NCBI GenBank assembly: GCA_002307375.1
Contig: NTJI01000001.1
Location: forward strand, 496,001-560,000
Direction: 5' to 3'
Length of the DNA stretch: 64,000 nt
Source of the DNA: Lysobacteraceae bacterium NML93-0399
GTDB taxonomy: Bacteria; Pseudomonadota; Gammaproteobacteria; Xanthomonadales; Xanthomonadaceae
Both the position numbers and the translations under genes were made by a program. This document shows positions 6,595 through 16,106 of this stretch, one piece after another. Below the pieces are notes generated by a model, which searched no databases, was not told where the DNA came from, and worked only from the letters and a program-made list of their open reading frames with translations. The first letter of the stretch is position 1. Each line of letters begins with the position of its first letter.

Positions 6595-8703
6595 TTACTC
6601 GGCCGGCGTGCCCTCGCCTTCGGCGACGGCCTTCATCGACAGGCGGATACGGCCCTGCTTGTCGACTTCCAGCACCTTGACCTTGACCACGTCGCCTTCC
6701 TTGAGCACGTCGCCGACCTTCTCGACGCGCTCGTTGGAGATCTGCGACACGTGGACCAGACCGTCCTTGCCGGGGGAGATCGTCACGAACGCGCCGAAGT
6801 CCATCAGCTTGACGACCTTGCCCTCGTAGATGCGGCCCGGCTCGACGTCGGAGGTGATCTGCTCGATGCGCGACTTCGCGGCCTGGCCGGCGGCGCCGTT
6901 GACCGAGGCGATCGTGATCGTGCCGTCGTCCTGGATGTCGATCTGGGTGCCGGTCTCCTTGGTGATCGCCTGGATGACCGAGCCGCCCTTGCCGATGACT
7001 TCGCGGATCTTGTCCGGGTGGATCTTCATGGTGATCAGGCGCGGCGCGAACTCGCTGAGTTCCGAACGCGGGGTGGTCAGCGCGGCGCTCATCTCGTTGA
7101 GGATGTGCAGACGACCTTCCTTCGCCTGGGCCAGCGCGACACGCATAATCTCTTCGGTGATGCCCTGGATCTTGATGTCCATCTGCAGCGCCGAGATGCC
7201 GTTGGTGGTGCCGGCGACCTTGAAGTCCATGTCGCCTAGGTGATCTTCGTCACCCAGGATGTCCGACAGCACGACGAAGTCGTCGCCTTCCTTGATCAGG
7301 CCCATCGCGATGCCCGCGACCGGTGCCTTGACCGGCACGCCGGCGTCCATCAGCGCGAGCGACGAACCACAGACCGAGGCCATCGACGAGGAGCCGTTCG
7401 ACTCGGTGATTTCCGACACGACGCGGATGGTGTACGGGAACTCTTCCATCGTCGGCATCACGGCGAGCACGCCGCGCTTGGCGAGACGGCCGTGGCCGAT
7501 TTCGCGACGCTTCGGGCCCATCATGCGGCCGGCTTCGCCCACCGAGTACGGGGGGAAGTTGTAGTGGAACAGGAAGTGTTCCTTGTACTCGCCGGCGACC
7601 GAATCGATGATCTGGCCATCGCGGGCGGTGCCCAGCGTGACCGCGACGATCGCCTGGGTCTCGCCACGGGTGAACAGCGAGGAGCCGTGCACGCGCGGCA
7701 GCACGCCGACCTTCGAGGAGATCGCACGGACGTCGGCCAGGCCGCGGCCGTCGATGCGCTTCTTGGTCTTGAGGACCGAGTTGCGCATGGTCTGGTATTC
7801 CTGCTCGCCGAATTCCTTCGACAGATCGCCCGCGGCCCAGGCATTGGCTTCGGCCTGCGGTGCGACCGCCTCGAGGATCGCCTTCTTGACCTTCGAGATG
7901 GCGTCCTTGCGCTCGAGCTTGTCGCGCACCTGGAAGGCGCCGGCGAGCTGCTCGCCGATGGCGGTGCGCAGGGTCGAGATCAGGCCTTCATCGGTGGCCG
8001 GGGCCGACCATTCCCACTTCGGCTTGCCGGCTTCGGCGACGAGCTCGTTGATCGCGGCGATCGCGACCTGCATCTGCTGGTGGCCGAACACGACCGCGCC
8101 CAGCATCACGTCTTCCGACAGTTCCTTGGCTTCCGACTCGACCATCAGCACGGCCTTGGCGGTACCGGCGACGACCAGCTCGAGGTCGGAATCGACCAGC
8201 TCGGTGGTGGTCGGGTTGAGCAGGTACTGGCCGTTCTTGTAGCCGACCTTCGCCGCGCCGATCGGGCCGTCGAACGGTGCGCCCGACAGCGAGACCGCGG
8301 CCGATGCGCCGATCAGGGCGAGGATGTCGCCATCGACTTCCGGGTTCAGCGACATCACCGTGGCGATGATCTGGACTTCGTTGCGGAAGCCTTCCGGGAA
8401 CAGCGGACGGATCGGACGGTCGATCAGACGCGAGGTCAGCGTCTCCTTCTCCGTGGCGCGACCTTCACGCTTGAAGAAGCCGCCGGGGATGCGGCCACCC
8501 GCGTAGAACTTCTCCTGGTAGTCGACGGTGAGCGGGAAGAAATCCTGCCCCTCGCGCGCGGTCTTGTTGGCGACCGCGGTGACCAGCACCTGGGTGCCAT
8601 CACAGGACACCATGACGGCGCCGCCGGCCTGGCGCGCGATCTCGCCGGTCTCGAGCGTCACCGTCTGGCTGCCGAACTGGAAGCTCTTTGTCACTTTTGC
8701 CAC
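6595..8703 (-). CDS. pnp: Polyribonucleotide nucleotidyltransferase (PNPase)
   Basis: A 702-residue 3'-5' phosphorolytic exoribonuclease and degradosome component. Two RNase PH-like domains (about 10-230 and 310-545, the latter with FTRGETQAI and the [16 protein letters not shown] block) flank an alpha-helical linker; a KH domain follows at about 550-610 ([15 protein letters not shown]) and an S1 domain at about 620-690 ([13 protein letters not shown]). It is full length (E. coli 711). It lies downstream of rpsO with a 120 bp gap containing a strong hairpin (8787-8812), the arrangement in which RNase III or attenuation tunes pnp in E. coli; autoregulation here is inferred. Confidence 0.98.
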   Translation of the reverse strand: MAKVTKSFQFGSQTVTLETGEIARQAGGAVMVSCDGTQVLVTAVANKTAREGQDFFPLTVDYQEKFYAGGRIPGGFFKREGRATEKETLTSRLIDRPIRPLFPEGFRNEVQIIATVMSLNPEVDGDILALIGASAAVSLSGAPFDGPIGAAKVGYKNGQYLLNPTTTELVDSDLELVVAGTAKAVLMVESEAKELSEDVMLGAVVFGHQQMQVAIAAINELVAEAGKPKWEWSAPATDEGLISTLRTAIGEQLAGAFQVRDKLERKDAISKVKKAILEAVAPQAEANAWAAGDLSKEFGEQEYQTMRNSVLKTKKRIDGRGLADVRAISSKVGVLPRVHGSSLFTRGETQAIVAVTLGTARDGQIIDSVAGEYKEHFLFHYNFPPYSVGEAGRMMGPKRREIGHGRLAKRGVLAVMPTMEEFPYTIRVVSEITESNGSSSMASVCGSSLALMDAGVPVKAPVAGIAMGLIKEGDDFVVLSDILGDEDHLGDMDFKVAGTTNGISALQMDIKIQGITEEIMRVALAQAKEGRLHILNEMSAALTTPRSELSEFAPRLITMKIHPDKIREVIGKGGSVIQAITKETGTQIDIQDDGTITIASVNGAAGQAAKSRIEQITSDVEPGRIYEGKVVKLMDFGAFVTISPGKDGLVHVSQISNERVEKVGDVLKEGDVVKVKVLEVDKQGRIRLSMKAVAEGEGTPAE

Positions 8704-8780
8704 GTTGGAATTCCTTGATGTCTCTTGCGATGGACCGTCCGGAACCCATGCCCCGGGCGGGCGGGCGCTGGCACGCCCTA

Positions 8781-8812
8781 AAAAGAACCGCGGCGCATTT
8801 CTGCGCCGCGGT
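8781..8812 (-). terminator. rpsO-pnp intergenic terminator/processing hairpin
   Basis: An 11 bp stem ACCGCGGCGCA / TGCGCCGCGGT with loop TTTC directly after the rpsO stop (8824). Minus-strand transcription next meets TTCTTTTT, so it is a good intrinsic terminator. It would lower pnp expression relative to rpsO. Confidence 0.75.
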
Positions 8813-8823
8813 GGGTGTCAGTC

Positions 8824-9090
8824 TTAGCGACGCAGGCCGAGCTTCTCGATCAGCGCCTTGTAACGATCGGCATCCTTGCGGTGCAGATAGTCGAGCAGGC
8901 TGCGACGACGGTTGACCATCATCAGCAGGCCGCGGCGGCTGTGGTGATCCTTCTTGTGCGTCTTGAAGTGCTCGGTCAGGTGCACGATGCGTGCGGTCAG
9001 CAGGGCGACCTGGACTTCCGGAGAACCGGTGTCGTTGTCGCCGCGCTTGTGTTCTTCGATGATCTTGCTGTTGTCGATGGTGCTGGTCAT
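8824..9090 (-). CDS. rpsO: 30S ribosomal protein S15
   Basis: An 88-residue S15, which binds the central domain of 16S rRNA early in 30S assembly. Typical blocks are [19 protein letters not shown] (20-38), [16 protein letters not shown] (41-56) and the C-terminal [13 protein letters not shown]. The frame is open well upstream, but conservation begins at the ATG at 9090. It lies 152 bp downstream of truB and upstream of pnp. S15 of E. coli represses its own mRNA through a leader pseudoknot; I did not find a convincing equivalent here. Confidence 0.97.
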   Translation of the reverse strand: MTSTIDNSKIIEEHKRGDNDTGSPEVQVALLTARIVHLTEHFKTHKKDHHSRRGLLMMVNRRRSLLDYLHRKDADRYKALIEKLGLRR

Positions 9091-9242
9091 GTCTGTTCTC
9101 TGACGCGGGTCCCGCAGAAGACGGCGACGTGTCGCAAAGACCGTCGCGTACCGCCCGGACCGCCGTGGATGGATGTCGCAGTGTGCCCTGAAAAAGGCGG
9201 CGAAATTGTACCGCTGGGCGGGTGGCCGGACAAGGCGGCCAT

Positions 9243-10289
9243 TCAGGCGCCGGTGTCGCTGTCTCCAGCGCGACGGAACATGCGCTGCGGCTTCAGGCGC
9301 CCGTCGGCGCCTACCTGCCCCAGGCCTTCGGCCCGGCCGTGCGGTCCGACGATGGCGACCTCGCCCGCGGGCGCGTACGGCCCGGGCACATCCTGCCCGT
9401 TCTGCAGGCGCGCGGCCTGGCGGGCATCGACGTGGACCGGCGGCCAGGCCAGCATGCCGGCTTCGAGGTCCAGCAGGCAGGCCTCGAGCTGCGGTTCCCC
9501 GCGGGCGGCAAGCGCCTGCAGGTCCTCGAGCGTCCACATGCGCGGGTCGCGGAACGGGTCGACCCAGGTCCGGCGCAACTCGGCGACATGCGCGCCGCAG
9601 CCGAGCAGTTCGCCCAGATCGCGGACCAGGCTGCGCACGTACGTGCCCGAGCCGCATTCGACGTGCAGTCTCAGCTGGGGATTGGCGCCCGGTTCGAGCA
9701 CGCCATCGAGCAGGTCGGCCGCCGACTGCAGCTCGAAGGCATGCACGTCGACCGGCCGCGTCTCGACCTCGACGGTCTCGCCGCGGCGCGCCTTCGCATA
9801 AAGCGGCTCGCCACCGCGCTTGAGCGCCGAGTAGATCGGCGGACGCTGCTGGATGCGGCCGACGAGCTGCGACAGCGCCGCGTCGATGGCCTCGACCGTC
9901 AACGTCGGCACCGGCCGCTCGCGCAGTATTTCGCCGTCGGCATCGTCGGTGTCGGTGACCTGCCCGAGCCGGGCGACCGTGGTGTAGGCCTTGCGCGCGC
10001 CGAGCAGGCCGCCGGCGATCTTGGTCGCCTCGCCGAAGCAGACGGGCAGCAGACCGGTCGCCAACGGGTCGAGACTGCCCGTGTGGCCGCCCTTCTCGGC
10101 ACGGAACAGGTGCCGCACGCGCTGCAGCGCCTGGTTCGAACTCATGCCGCGCGGCTTGTCGAGCAGCAGGATGCCGTCGAGTTTGCGGAACTGCGTACGC
10201 GGGCGATCGGACTGCCGGCGCTTGCTGCGCGGGCGTGGCGTGGCCGCGGGCGGCGCGCCGGCGTCAGTCGGCGGAGGATTCGCCGACAT
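9243..10289 (-). CDS. truB: tRNA pseudouridine(55) synthase TruB
   Basis: A 348-residue enzyme making pseudouridine 55 in the T-loop of tRNAs. The catalytic aspartate is D74 in [18 protein letters not shown]. An Arg/Pro-rich extension of about 33 residues precedes the conserved [17 protein letters not shown]. The ATG at 10289 lies inside the end of rbfA (26 bp overlap), which supports translational coupling and this start; a longer frame exists upstream. It belongs to the rimP-to-pnp cluster. Confidence 0.96.
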   Translation of the reverse strand: MSANPPPTDAGAPPAATPRPRSKRRQSDRPRTQFRKLDGILLLDKPRGMSSNQALQRVRHLFRAEKGGHTGSLDPLATGLLPVCFGEATKIAGGLLGARKAYTTVARLGQVTDTDDADGEILRERPVPTLTVEAIDAALSQLVGRIQQRPPIYSALKRGGEPLYAKARRGETVEVETRPVDVHAFELQSAADLLDGVLEPGANPQLRLHVECGSGTYVRSLVRDLGELLGCGAHVAELRRTWVDPFRDPRMWTLEDLQALAARGEPQLEACLLDLEAGMLAWPPVHVDARQAARLQNGQDVPGPYAPAGEVAIVGPHGRAEGLGQVGADGRLKPQRMFRRAGDSDTGA

Positions 10290-10623
10290 CGCGCAGCAGG
10301 TTGTCGATGCGCTCGCCGCGGTCGACCGAGTCGTCGTAGTGGAAATGCAGCTCGGGCACGTGGCGCAGCTTGACCGCACGCGCCAGGCGGAAACGGATCT
10401 CGTGGGCGACGGCCTTCAGGCCCTTGACGGCTTCGGCCGAACGCTCGGACTGCAGCGCGGTCACGAAGACCTTGGCGTGGGCCATGTCGCGGGTGACTTC
10501 GACGTCGGACACGCTGACCGACGGCAGGCCGTGCTCGGACACCGCTTCGCGCACGAGCGTGCCGAGCTCGCGACGGAGCTGGGCGGAGACGCGGTCGGTC
10601 CGGTGGAAGGATTTCGTGGGCAC
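10264..10623 (-). CDS. rbfA: Ribosome-binding factor A
   Basis: A 119-residue KH-fold 30S maturation factor needed for 16S 5'-end processing and cold adaptation. Recognisable blocks are [15 protein letters not shown] near the start, [16 protein letters not shown] mid-protein and [20 protein letters not shown] near the end. The start is GTG at 10623, preceded by AGG with 8 nt spacing; the family length of about 120 fits. It lies 116 bp downstream of infB and overlaps truB. Confidence 0.95.
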   Translation of the reverse strand: MPTKSFHRTDRVSAQLRRELGTLVREAVSEHGLPSVSVSDVEVTRDMAHAKVFVTALQSERSAEAVKGLKAVAHEIRFRLARAVKLRHVPELHFHYDDSVDRGERIDNLLRDVGESSAD

Positions 10624-10686
10624 TGTGATGACCTGGATCGGATTGCGGTGGAACGGGAAAAAACGCCTGGATCTATGACGCCAACG

Positions 10687-10715
10687 GCCGGGTCCGTGTA
10701 TACGGAGCCCGGCCG
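10687..10715 (-). other. infB-rbfA intergenic hairpin
   Basis: GGCCGGG-TCCGT and ACGGAGCCCGGCC form an interrupted 12 bp stem around GTAT in the gap between infB and rbfA. There is no U-run; it may be a processing site or mRNA-stabilising stem. Confidence 0.45.
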
Positions 10716-10739
10716 CCGGTGATACCGCCGAGCGCGCCC

Positions 10740-13346
10740 TTAGAGGGTGCGCTGGACCTCGATGCGCTCGAAGCACTCGATCTGGTCGCCCGGCTTGACG
10801 TCGTTGTAGGCCTTCACGGCGATGCCGCACTCGGTGCCGTTGCGCACCTCGTCGACGTTCTCCTTGAAGCGACGCAGCGATTCCAGCTCGCCCTCGAACA
10901 CCACGGTGTTGTCGCGCAGCACGCGGATCGGCTTGGAGCGCTTGACCACGCCCTCGATGACCATCGAGCCGGCGACCGCGCCGAACTTCGAGCTGCGGAA
11001 CACGTCGCGGACCTCGGCGATGCCGATGATCTCTTCGCGGATCTCCATGCCCAGGATGCCCGAGGCGACCTGCTTGACCTGGTCGATCACGTCGTAGATC
11101 ACCGAGAAGTAGCGCAGATCCAGCGCGCTGTTCTCGATCACCTTGCGCGCCGAGGCGTCGGCACGGACGTTGAAGCCGATGATCGTGGCCTTCGCCGCGG
11201 CCGCCGAATTGGCGTCCGATTCGGTGATGCCGCCGACACCCGAGACGATGATGTTGATGCGGATCTGGTCGTTCGACAGCGCGGTCAGGGCCTGCTTGAG
11301 CGCCTCGACCGAACCCTGCACGTCGGCCTTGACGACCAGGTTGAGCGACAGCTGCTGCTCGGCCTGGCCCATCTGCGCCATGATGTCTTCCATGCGGTTG
11401 CCCGCGGCCTGCACCAGACGCGTTTCGCGACGCTTGGTCTCGCGCTGCTGGGCCACTTCCTTGGCCAGACGCTCGTCGGCGACGACGACGAAATCGTCGC
11501 CCGCATCCGGCACGCCCGACAGGCCGAGCACCTGCACCGGAATCGACGGGCCTGCGGTCTGCACCTGGTTGCCGGTCTCGTCGAACAGGGCACGCACGCG
11601 GCCGAACTGCACGCCGCAGACGAGATAGTCGCCGCGGGCGAGCTCGCCCTGCTGCACCAGCACCGTCGCGACCGGACCACGGCCCTTGTCGAGCGAGGAT
11701 TCGATGACCGTACCGCTGGCGCGGCCTTCGGCAACCGCGCGCAGTTCGAGGATTTCCGACTGCAGCGAGATCGCGTCGAGCAGGTCGTCCACGCCCAGGC
11801 CGGTCTTGGCCGACAGCTCGACCATCTGCACGTCGCCACCGAAGTCCTCGGCCACGACTTCGTGCTCGAGCAGTTCGTTCTTGACGCGCGAGGGGTCGGC
11901 GCTGGACTTGTCGATCTTGTTGATCGCCACGATCAGCGGCACCTTCGCCGCCTTCGCGTGCTGGATCGCCTCGACCGTCTGCGGCATGACGCCGTCGTCG
12001 GCCGCGACCACCAGGATCACGATGTCGGTGAGCTTCGCGCCGCGGGCACGCATAGAGGTGAACGCGGCGTGGCCCGGGGTGTCGAGGAAGCTGATGACGC
12101 CCTTGTTGGTTTCGACGTGGTACGCGCCGATGTGCTGGGTAATGCCGCCCGCTTCGCCACCGGCCACCTTGGTGCGGCGGATGTAGTCGAGCAGCGAGGT
12201 CTTGCCGTGGTCGACGTGACCCATGATGGTCACGACCGGCGGACGCGCGACCTGGTCGCCCTGGGCCTCGCCCACGTGCGCGATCAGCTCGCTCTCGGCG
12301 TCGTCGGCCGCGGCGCGCACGGCGATGTGGCCCAGCTCCTCGACTGCGAGCACCGCGGTGTCGTGGTCGATCGTCTGGGTAATCGTCGCCATGACGCCCA
12401 TCTTGAACAGCGCCTTGACCACGTCGCCGCCCTTCATCGCCAGCTTCTGGGCGAGATCGGCGACGGTGATCGCATCACCGATCGCGACTTCGCGCTGGAC
12501 CGGTGCGGTCGGACGCTCGAAGCCGTGGGGGCCGCCACCGCTGCGCGAGGGCGCGCTGCCGCGACGCTGCGGACCACCACGCTGCGGCTTGCCGCGCGTA
12601 TTGGTGCTGCGACGCGCACGGTCGGACGCGCTCAGGTGCAACTGGCCGGCGAAACGCGCGGTCTTGTCGTCGTCCTCGACGCCGCTGACCATCGCGTGCG
12701 AACCCCGGTTGCCCTTGTGCTTGGCACCGGCCGGCGCGTTGCGGTCGTCGGCACGCGGCGGCGTGGCCGGCTTGTGGCCATGACCATGCGTGGGCGCGGC
12801 GCGGCGCGCGGTGTCTTCTTCCGGCGGCGCGGCAGCGGCCGCGGCGGCCTGCTCGCGCAGGCGCTCGGCTTCAGCTTCAGCCTCGCGCTTGCGGGCCTCC
12901 GCTTCCTCGGCGCGGCGCTTGTCCTCTTCGGCCAGGCGCTGCTGCTCGGACAGATTCTTCGCACGCGATTCTTCGAGCTTGCGCAGGATCTCGGCGCGCT
13001 CGGCGTCCGGATCGAGCGGCGCGCCCTCGCTCGGGCGATTGAGCGTGACCTTCTTGCGCACGACGACATCGACCGTCTGGCGATTCTTGCCGCCACCGAC
13101 CGTCAGTTCCTGCTTGCGGCTGCGGCTGAGCGTGATCTTCTTCGGCGCAGCCGCTTCCTCGGCCGGGGCATCGCCCTTGCCGTGCGCGCGCTTGAGAAAA
13201 CCGAGCAGCTTGAGCTTCTCGGCACTGGTCACGCTCTGGTCGGGATCGCTGAACGGCATGCCCGCTTCGGACAGCTGTTCAAGCAGTTTCTCGACCGGCG
13301 TGTTCACCAGTGCGGCCAGCTTGCGGATCGTGGTTTGTTGCGACAT
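10740..13346 (-). CDS. infB: Translation initiation factor IF-2
   Basis: An 868-residue GTPase that delivers fMet-tRNA to the 30S subunit. The N-terminus has an IF2-N domain ([20 protein letters not shown] at 5-24), then a long charged Ala/Glu/Arg-rich linker (about 140-285) of the sort that varies most between genera. The G domain begins near 370 with GHVDHGKTS (G1), DTPGHAAF (G3) and NKID (G4), followed by domains II, III and the C2 fMet-binding domain. It sits between nusA and rbfA as in most gammaproteobacteria. A long plus-strand frame over the same DNA is a codon-bias shadow. Confidence 0.98.
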   Translation of the reverse strand: MSQQTTIRKLAALVNTPVEKLLEQLSEAGMPFSDPDQSVTSAEKLKLLGFLKRAHGKGDAPAEEAAAPKKITLSRSRKQELTVGGGKNRQTVDVVVRKKVTLNRPSEGAPLDPDAERAEILRKLEESRAKNLSEQQRLAEEDKRRAEEAEARKREAEAEAERLREQAAAAAAAPPEEDTARRAAPTHGHGHKPATPPRADDRNAPAGAKHKGNRGSHAMVSGVEDDDKTARFAGQLHLSASDRARRSTNTRGKPQRGGPQRRGSAPSRSGGGPHGFERPTAPVQREVAIGDAITVADLAQKLAMKGGDVVKALFKMGVMATITQTIDHDTAVLAVEELGHIAVRAAADDAESELIAHVGEAQGDQVARPPVVTIMGHVDHGKTSLLDYIRRTKVAGGEAGGITQHIGAYHVETNKGVISFLDTPGHAAFTSMRARGAKLTDIVILVVAADDGVMPQTVEAIQHAKAAKVPLIVAINKIDKSSADPSRVKNELLEHEVVAEDFGGDVQMVELSAKTGLGVDDLLDAISLQSEILELRAVAEGRASGTVIESSLDKGRGPVATVLVQQGELARGDYLVCGVQFGRVRALFDETGNQVQTAGPSIPVQVLGLSGVPDAGDDFVVVADERLAKEVAQQRETKRRETRLVQAAGNRMEDIMAQMGQAEQQLSLNLVVKADVQGSVEALKQALTALSNDQIRINIIVSGVGGITESDANSAAAAKATIIGFNVRADASARKVIENSALDLRYFSVIYDVIDQVKQVASGILGMEIREEIIGIAEVRDVFRSSKFGAVAGSMVIEGVVKRSKPIRVLRDNTVVFEGELESLRRFKENVDEVRNGTECGIAVKAYNDVKPGDQIECFERIEVQRTL

Positions 13347-13464
13347 TCGTGATTCCGGTTCCTTGCGCGCCGCCGCGAAGTGCGGGGCGCAGTGGATTTG
13401 TCATTCTACCGCTGCATGGGATGCGTTCCGAGTTGGACCGTCTTCCATGGCCGCGGCCGCGAAA

Positions 13465-13487
13465 CGACCGGTGGCGAGCACCGGTCG
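13465..13487 (-). terminator. Hairpin after nusA (weak terminator)
   Basis: CGACCGGTG / CACCGGTCG, a perfect 9 bp stem with loop GCGAG (plus-strand reading), 10 bp after the nusA stop. Only three T residues follow on the minus strand, so it probably attenuates rather than ends transcription into infB. Confidence 0.5.
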
Positions 13488-13497
13488 GCGCGACCGG

Positions 13498-15009
13498 TCA
13501 GCCTTCCCTTTCCAGGCGCGCGATCTCTTCGGCACGCGCAGCCAGGATCAGCGCCGCGGCGCGGGTCTCGTCGACATCGTCGATGCCGAACTCGACCACC
13601 TCGTCCGCGCCCAGGTCGGAGAGATCCTCGCTGGTGCGGATGCCGTTGGCGGCCAGCGCGTACGCGGTCGCCTCGTCCATGCCGTCAAGCGCCAGCAGAT
13701 CAGCGGCCGGCGCGTGTTCGTCGGCCTCTTCCTCGACCGCCAGCGCATCGTTGAGCAGCGAATCGCGGGCGCGGCCACGCAGTTCCTCGACGATGTCCTC
13801 GTCGAAGCCCTCGACAGCCAGCAGCTCGCCGACCGGCACATAGGCGATTTCCTCGACCGTGCCGAAGCCCTCGGACACCAGGATGCCGGCGATTTCCTCG
13901 TCGACTTCCAGCTTGTCCATGAACAGTTGGCGGGCCGTGGCCTGCTCGGCTTCCGACTTCGCGGTGACCTGGTCCTGGGTCATCACGTTGAGCTGCCAGC
14001 CCGACAGGCGGCTGGCCAGACGCACGTTCTGACCGCCCTTGCCGATCGCCTGGGCCAGCTTGTCCTCGGCGACCGCCAGGTCCATCGCGTGCTTGTCCTC
14101 GTCGACGACGATCGACTGCACTTCGGCCGGGGCCATCGCATTGATGACGAACTGCGCGGGGTTGTCCGACCACAGCACGATGTCGACGCGCTCGCCGTTG
14201 AGCTCGTTGCTCACCGCCTGCACGCGCGAACCGCGCATGCCGATGCACGCGCCGATGGGATCGGTGCGGGTGTCGTAGGCCAGCACGGCGATCTTGGCGC
14301 GGTCGCCCGGATCACGTGCACAGGCCTTGATCTCGACCAGGCCCTGGCCGACTTCCGGCACTTCGAGCTTGAACAGCTCCATCATGAATTCCGGCGCCGC
14401 GCGGCTGATGAACAGCTGCGGGCCGCGGGGCTCGCTGCGCACGTCGTAGAGGAAGCCACGGACACGGTCGCCGGCGCGCACGACGTCGCGCGGAATGGCC
14501 TTGTCCTTGGGAATCAGCGCCTCGGCGTTGCCGCCCAGGTCGACGTAGACGTTGCCGCGCTCGACGCGCTTGACCACGCCGGTGACCAGCTCGCCCACGC
14601 GGTCCTTCCATGCATCGACGACCTGCTGGCGCTCGGCCTCGCGCACGCGCTGCACGATGACCTGCTTGGCGGCCTGGGCGGCGATGCGACCGAAGTCGAC
14701 GTTCTCGATCTGCTCTTCGATGTAGTCACCGACCTCGACGCCTTCGGCCTCGTCGACGGCATCCATCAGGCGGATCTGGCGATCGGGCGATTCCATGACG
14801 ACATCGTCGGCGACCACTTCCCAACGGCGGAAGGTCTCGTAGCTGCCGTCCTTGGCGTCGATCGCCACGCGGGTCAGCACGTCCTGGTCCACGTAGCGCT
14901 TCTTGGCGGCAGTCGCCAGCGCAGCCTCGATGGCCTCCAGGATCACGGATTCCGGCACGCCCTTCTCGTTGGCGACCGCGTCGACGACCAGCAACAGTTC
15001 CTTGCTCAT
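13498..15009 (-). CDS. nusA: Transcription termination/antitermination factor NusA
   Basis: A 503-residue RNA polymerase-binding factor that promotes pausing and termination and takes part in rRNA antitermination. Order: N-terminal domain (MSKELLLVVDAVANEKGVPE), S1 domain about 135-200, tandem KH domains about 200-345 (IGMRGSRVQAVSNEL, AIGKGGQNVRLAS), then two acidic repeats at 360-500 as in E. coli. I chose the ATG at 15009, matching the E. coli start; a GTG four codons earlier (15021) is possible. GGAG in the end of rimP serves as ribosome site, so the two are coupled. Confidence 0.97.
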   Translation of the reverse strand: MSKELLLVVDAVANEKGVPESVILEAIEAALATAAKKRYVDQDVLTRVAIDAKDGSYETFRRWEVVADDVVMESPDRQIRLMDAVDEAEGVEVGDYIEEQIENVDFGRIAAQAAKQVIVQRVREAERQQVVDAWKDRVGELVTGVVKRVERGNVYVDLGGNAEALIPKDKAIPRDVVRAGDRVRGFLYDVRSEPRGPQLFISRAAPEFMMELFKLEVPEVGQGLVEIKACARDPGDRAKIAVLAYDTRTDPIGACIGMRGSRVQAVSNELNGERVDIVLWSDNPAQFVINAMAPAEVQSIVVDEDKHAMDLAVAEDKLAQAIGKGGQNVRLASRLSGWQLNVMTQDQVTAKSEAEQATARQLFMDKLEVDEEIAGILVSEGFGTVEEIAYVPVGELLAVEGFDEDIVEELRGRARDSLLNDALAVEEEADEHAPAADLLALDGMDEATAYALAANGIRTSEDLSDLGADEVVEFGIDDVDETRAAALILAARAEEIARLEREG

Positions 15010-15017
15010 CTTTTCAT

Positions 15018-15644
15018 TCACTCCGCACCGGCCGACGGATCGTCGGACCGCTTGTTGTCACGTGATGTGTGGTTTGCCTTGCGGGTCGCACCGGTGGCGC
15101 GGCCCTTGTCCTTCTTGTCCTGCGACGGCGCCAGGCCGAGTGCGGCCCAGTCGGGCACGATGCGTGCCTTGTCGATGTTGTCGGCCTGCACGACGAACGG
15201 CGCGCCATCGAGATCGAACGTCACCGTCTGGTCCTCGACCGAGACGATGCGGCCGGTCAGGCGGCGGCGACCGTCCTGCGGCAGCTTCAGGCCGACCTTG
15301 ACCATCTCGCCCTGGAACTGCGCGAACTGCGTCGCACCGAACAGCGGACGGTCGATGCCGGGTGAGGAGACCTCGAGCGTGTAATTGCCGCTGATCGGGT
15401 CTTCGACGTCGAGCTGGGCCGACACCTCGCGGCTGACCGCTTCGCAATGCTCGATGGTCACGCCCTGGCCGCCCTCGCCTTCGGGATCGGCCTGGCCCGC
15501 ATCGGTACCGGCGGCGACATCGATGTACAGACGCACCAGCGCGCCACCGGGCGCCGGCAGATATTCGATGCCCAGCAGTTCGAGCCCGAGGGCTTCGACC
15601 GTCGGTGCCAGCAGTTCCGTGAGTTGAGTCGCCTTGTCCGCCAC
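15018..15644 (-). CDS. rimP: Ribosome maturation factor RimP
   Basis: A 208-residue 30S assembly factor. Two alpha/beta domains: N-terminal [22 protein letters not shown] and the [13 protein letters not shown] signature at the domain junction, then an SH3-like C-terminal domain. The tail is longer than E. coli's (about 150 residues) and ends in a Lys/Arg/Asp-rich extension. Start is GTG at 15644 with GAGGG upstream; a frame upstream runs through tRNA sequence and is not coding. First protein gene after tRNA-fMet, as in E. coli metY-rimP-nusA. Confidence 0.95.
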   Translation of the reverse strand: MADKATQLTELLAPTVEALGLELLGIEYLPAPGGALVRLYIDVAAGTDAGQADPEGEGGQGVTIEHCEAVSREVSAQLDVEDPISGNYTLEVSSPGIDRPLFGATQFAQFQGEMVKVGLKLPQDGRRRLTGRIVSVEDQTVTFDLDGAPFVVQADNIDKARIVPDWAALGLAPSQDKKDKGRATGATRKANHTSRDNKRSDDPSAGAE

Positions 15645-15747
15645 TGAGCCCTCGTCGGTTGTGTGTCCGGTATCGCACGATCGTCGCGCCTTGTGGGCGC
15701 TTCCGCGTCGCTGATGGGCGCCGCGCGGTTTTCCGATCGTGGAAAAC

Positions 15748-15774
15748 GACAAAGGGCCCGACGGGCCCCTTGTC
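15748..15774 (-). terminator. Terminator/attenuator between tRNA-fMet and rimP
   Basis: GACAA-GGGCCC paired with GGGCCC-TTGTC (one internal mismatch, 3-nt loop) followed on the minus strand by GTTTTCC. It would end the tRNA transcript or partly attenuate rimP-nusA-infB. Confidence 0.55.
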
Positions 15775-15794
15775 CGATACCACTGGATGTCGGC

Positions 15795-15819
15795 GCCGAA
15801 GCGAAGCAGTTGCTTCGGC
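15795..15819 (-). other. Stem-loop in the tRNA-fMet trailer
   Basis: GCCGAAGC / GCTTCGGC, an 8 bp stem with a 9-nt loop about 60 nt beyond the tRNA 3' end; probably a trailer stem for RNase processing. Confidence 0.45.
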
Positions 15820-15880
15820 AAAGCCCAGATTCTTCGCGGCGAATGCACCCTTAGGTGCGTCACGTGTACTGCGTCGAATG

Positions 15881-15957
15881 TGGTAGCGGGGGCAGGATTT
15901 GAACCTGCGACCTTCGGGTTATGAGCCCGACGAGCTGCCAGACTGCTCCACCCCGCA
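15881..15957 (-). tRNA. Initiator tRNA-fMet (anticodon CAU)
   Basis: A 77-nt initiator tRNA with encoded CCA. The anticodon stem has the three consecutive G-C pairs (CGGGCTCATAACCCG) that mark initiators, and the first acceptor position is unpaired: here U1 faces U72, where E. coli has C1/A72. D-arm GGAGCAG...GGCAGCTCGTC and T-arm GGTTCAAATCC are standard. Position upstream of rimP-nusA-infB is the same as E. coli metY. Confidence 0.97.
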
Positions 15958-15968
15958 TCAGAAGCGGA

Positions 15969-15997
15969 ATTATGAAGAATGCTCTTCGATATTGCAA
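15969..15997 (-). promoter_or_regulatory. tRNA-fMet promoter
   Basis: Minus-strand -35 TTGCAA (15997-15992), 17 bp spacer, -10 CATAAT (15974-15969; 5 of 6 sigma-70 consensus), then 11 bp to the tRNA 5' end. This is one of the clearest sigma-70 promoters in the window and could also drive rimP-nusA-infB. Confidence 0.75.
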
Positions 15998-16106
15998 GAA
16001 GTTTCGAACGATTCCGCGTCCCTCGAAACTCTCCCGGCCATGCACTGGGCGACGACCGGGCGCGCATCTTAACCAGATGACGCGCGTATTACCACCCCGC
16101 TCGCGA

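Noticed and set aside
7240..8718. A 492-codon plus-strand frame over pnp
   Set aside because: Same reason: pnp on the minus strand has all PNPase domains and the plus frame has no recognisable protein features.
10719..13352. An 877-codon open frame on the plus strand over infB
   Set aside because: It is antisense to the clearly conserved IF-2 gene. High G+C and strong codon bias make long antisense frames common; the composition (His/Asp/Arg/Val-rich) and lack of any domain are typical of such shadows.
15645..16067. A 140-codon N-terminal extension of rimP
   Set aside because: The extension translates tRNA-fMet and its promoter. The GTG at 15644 with GAGGG upstream fits the family length.
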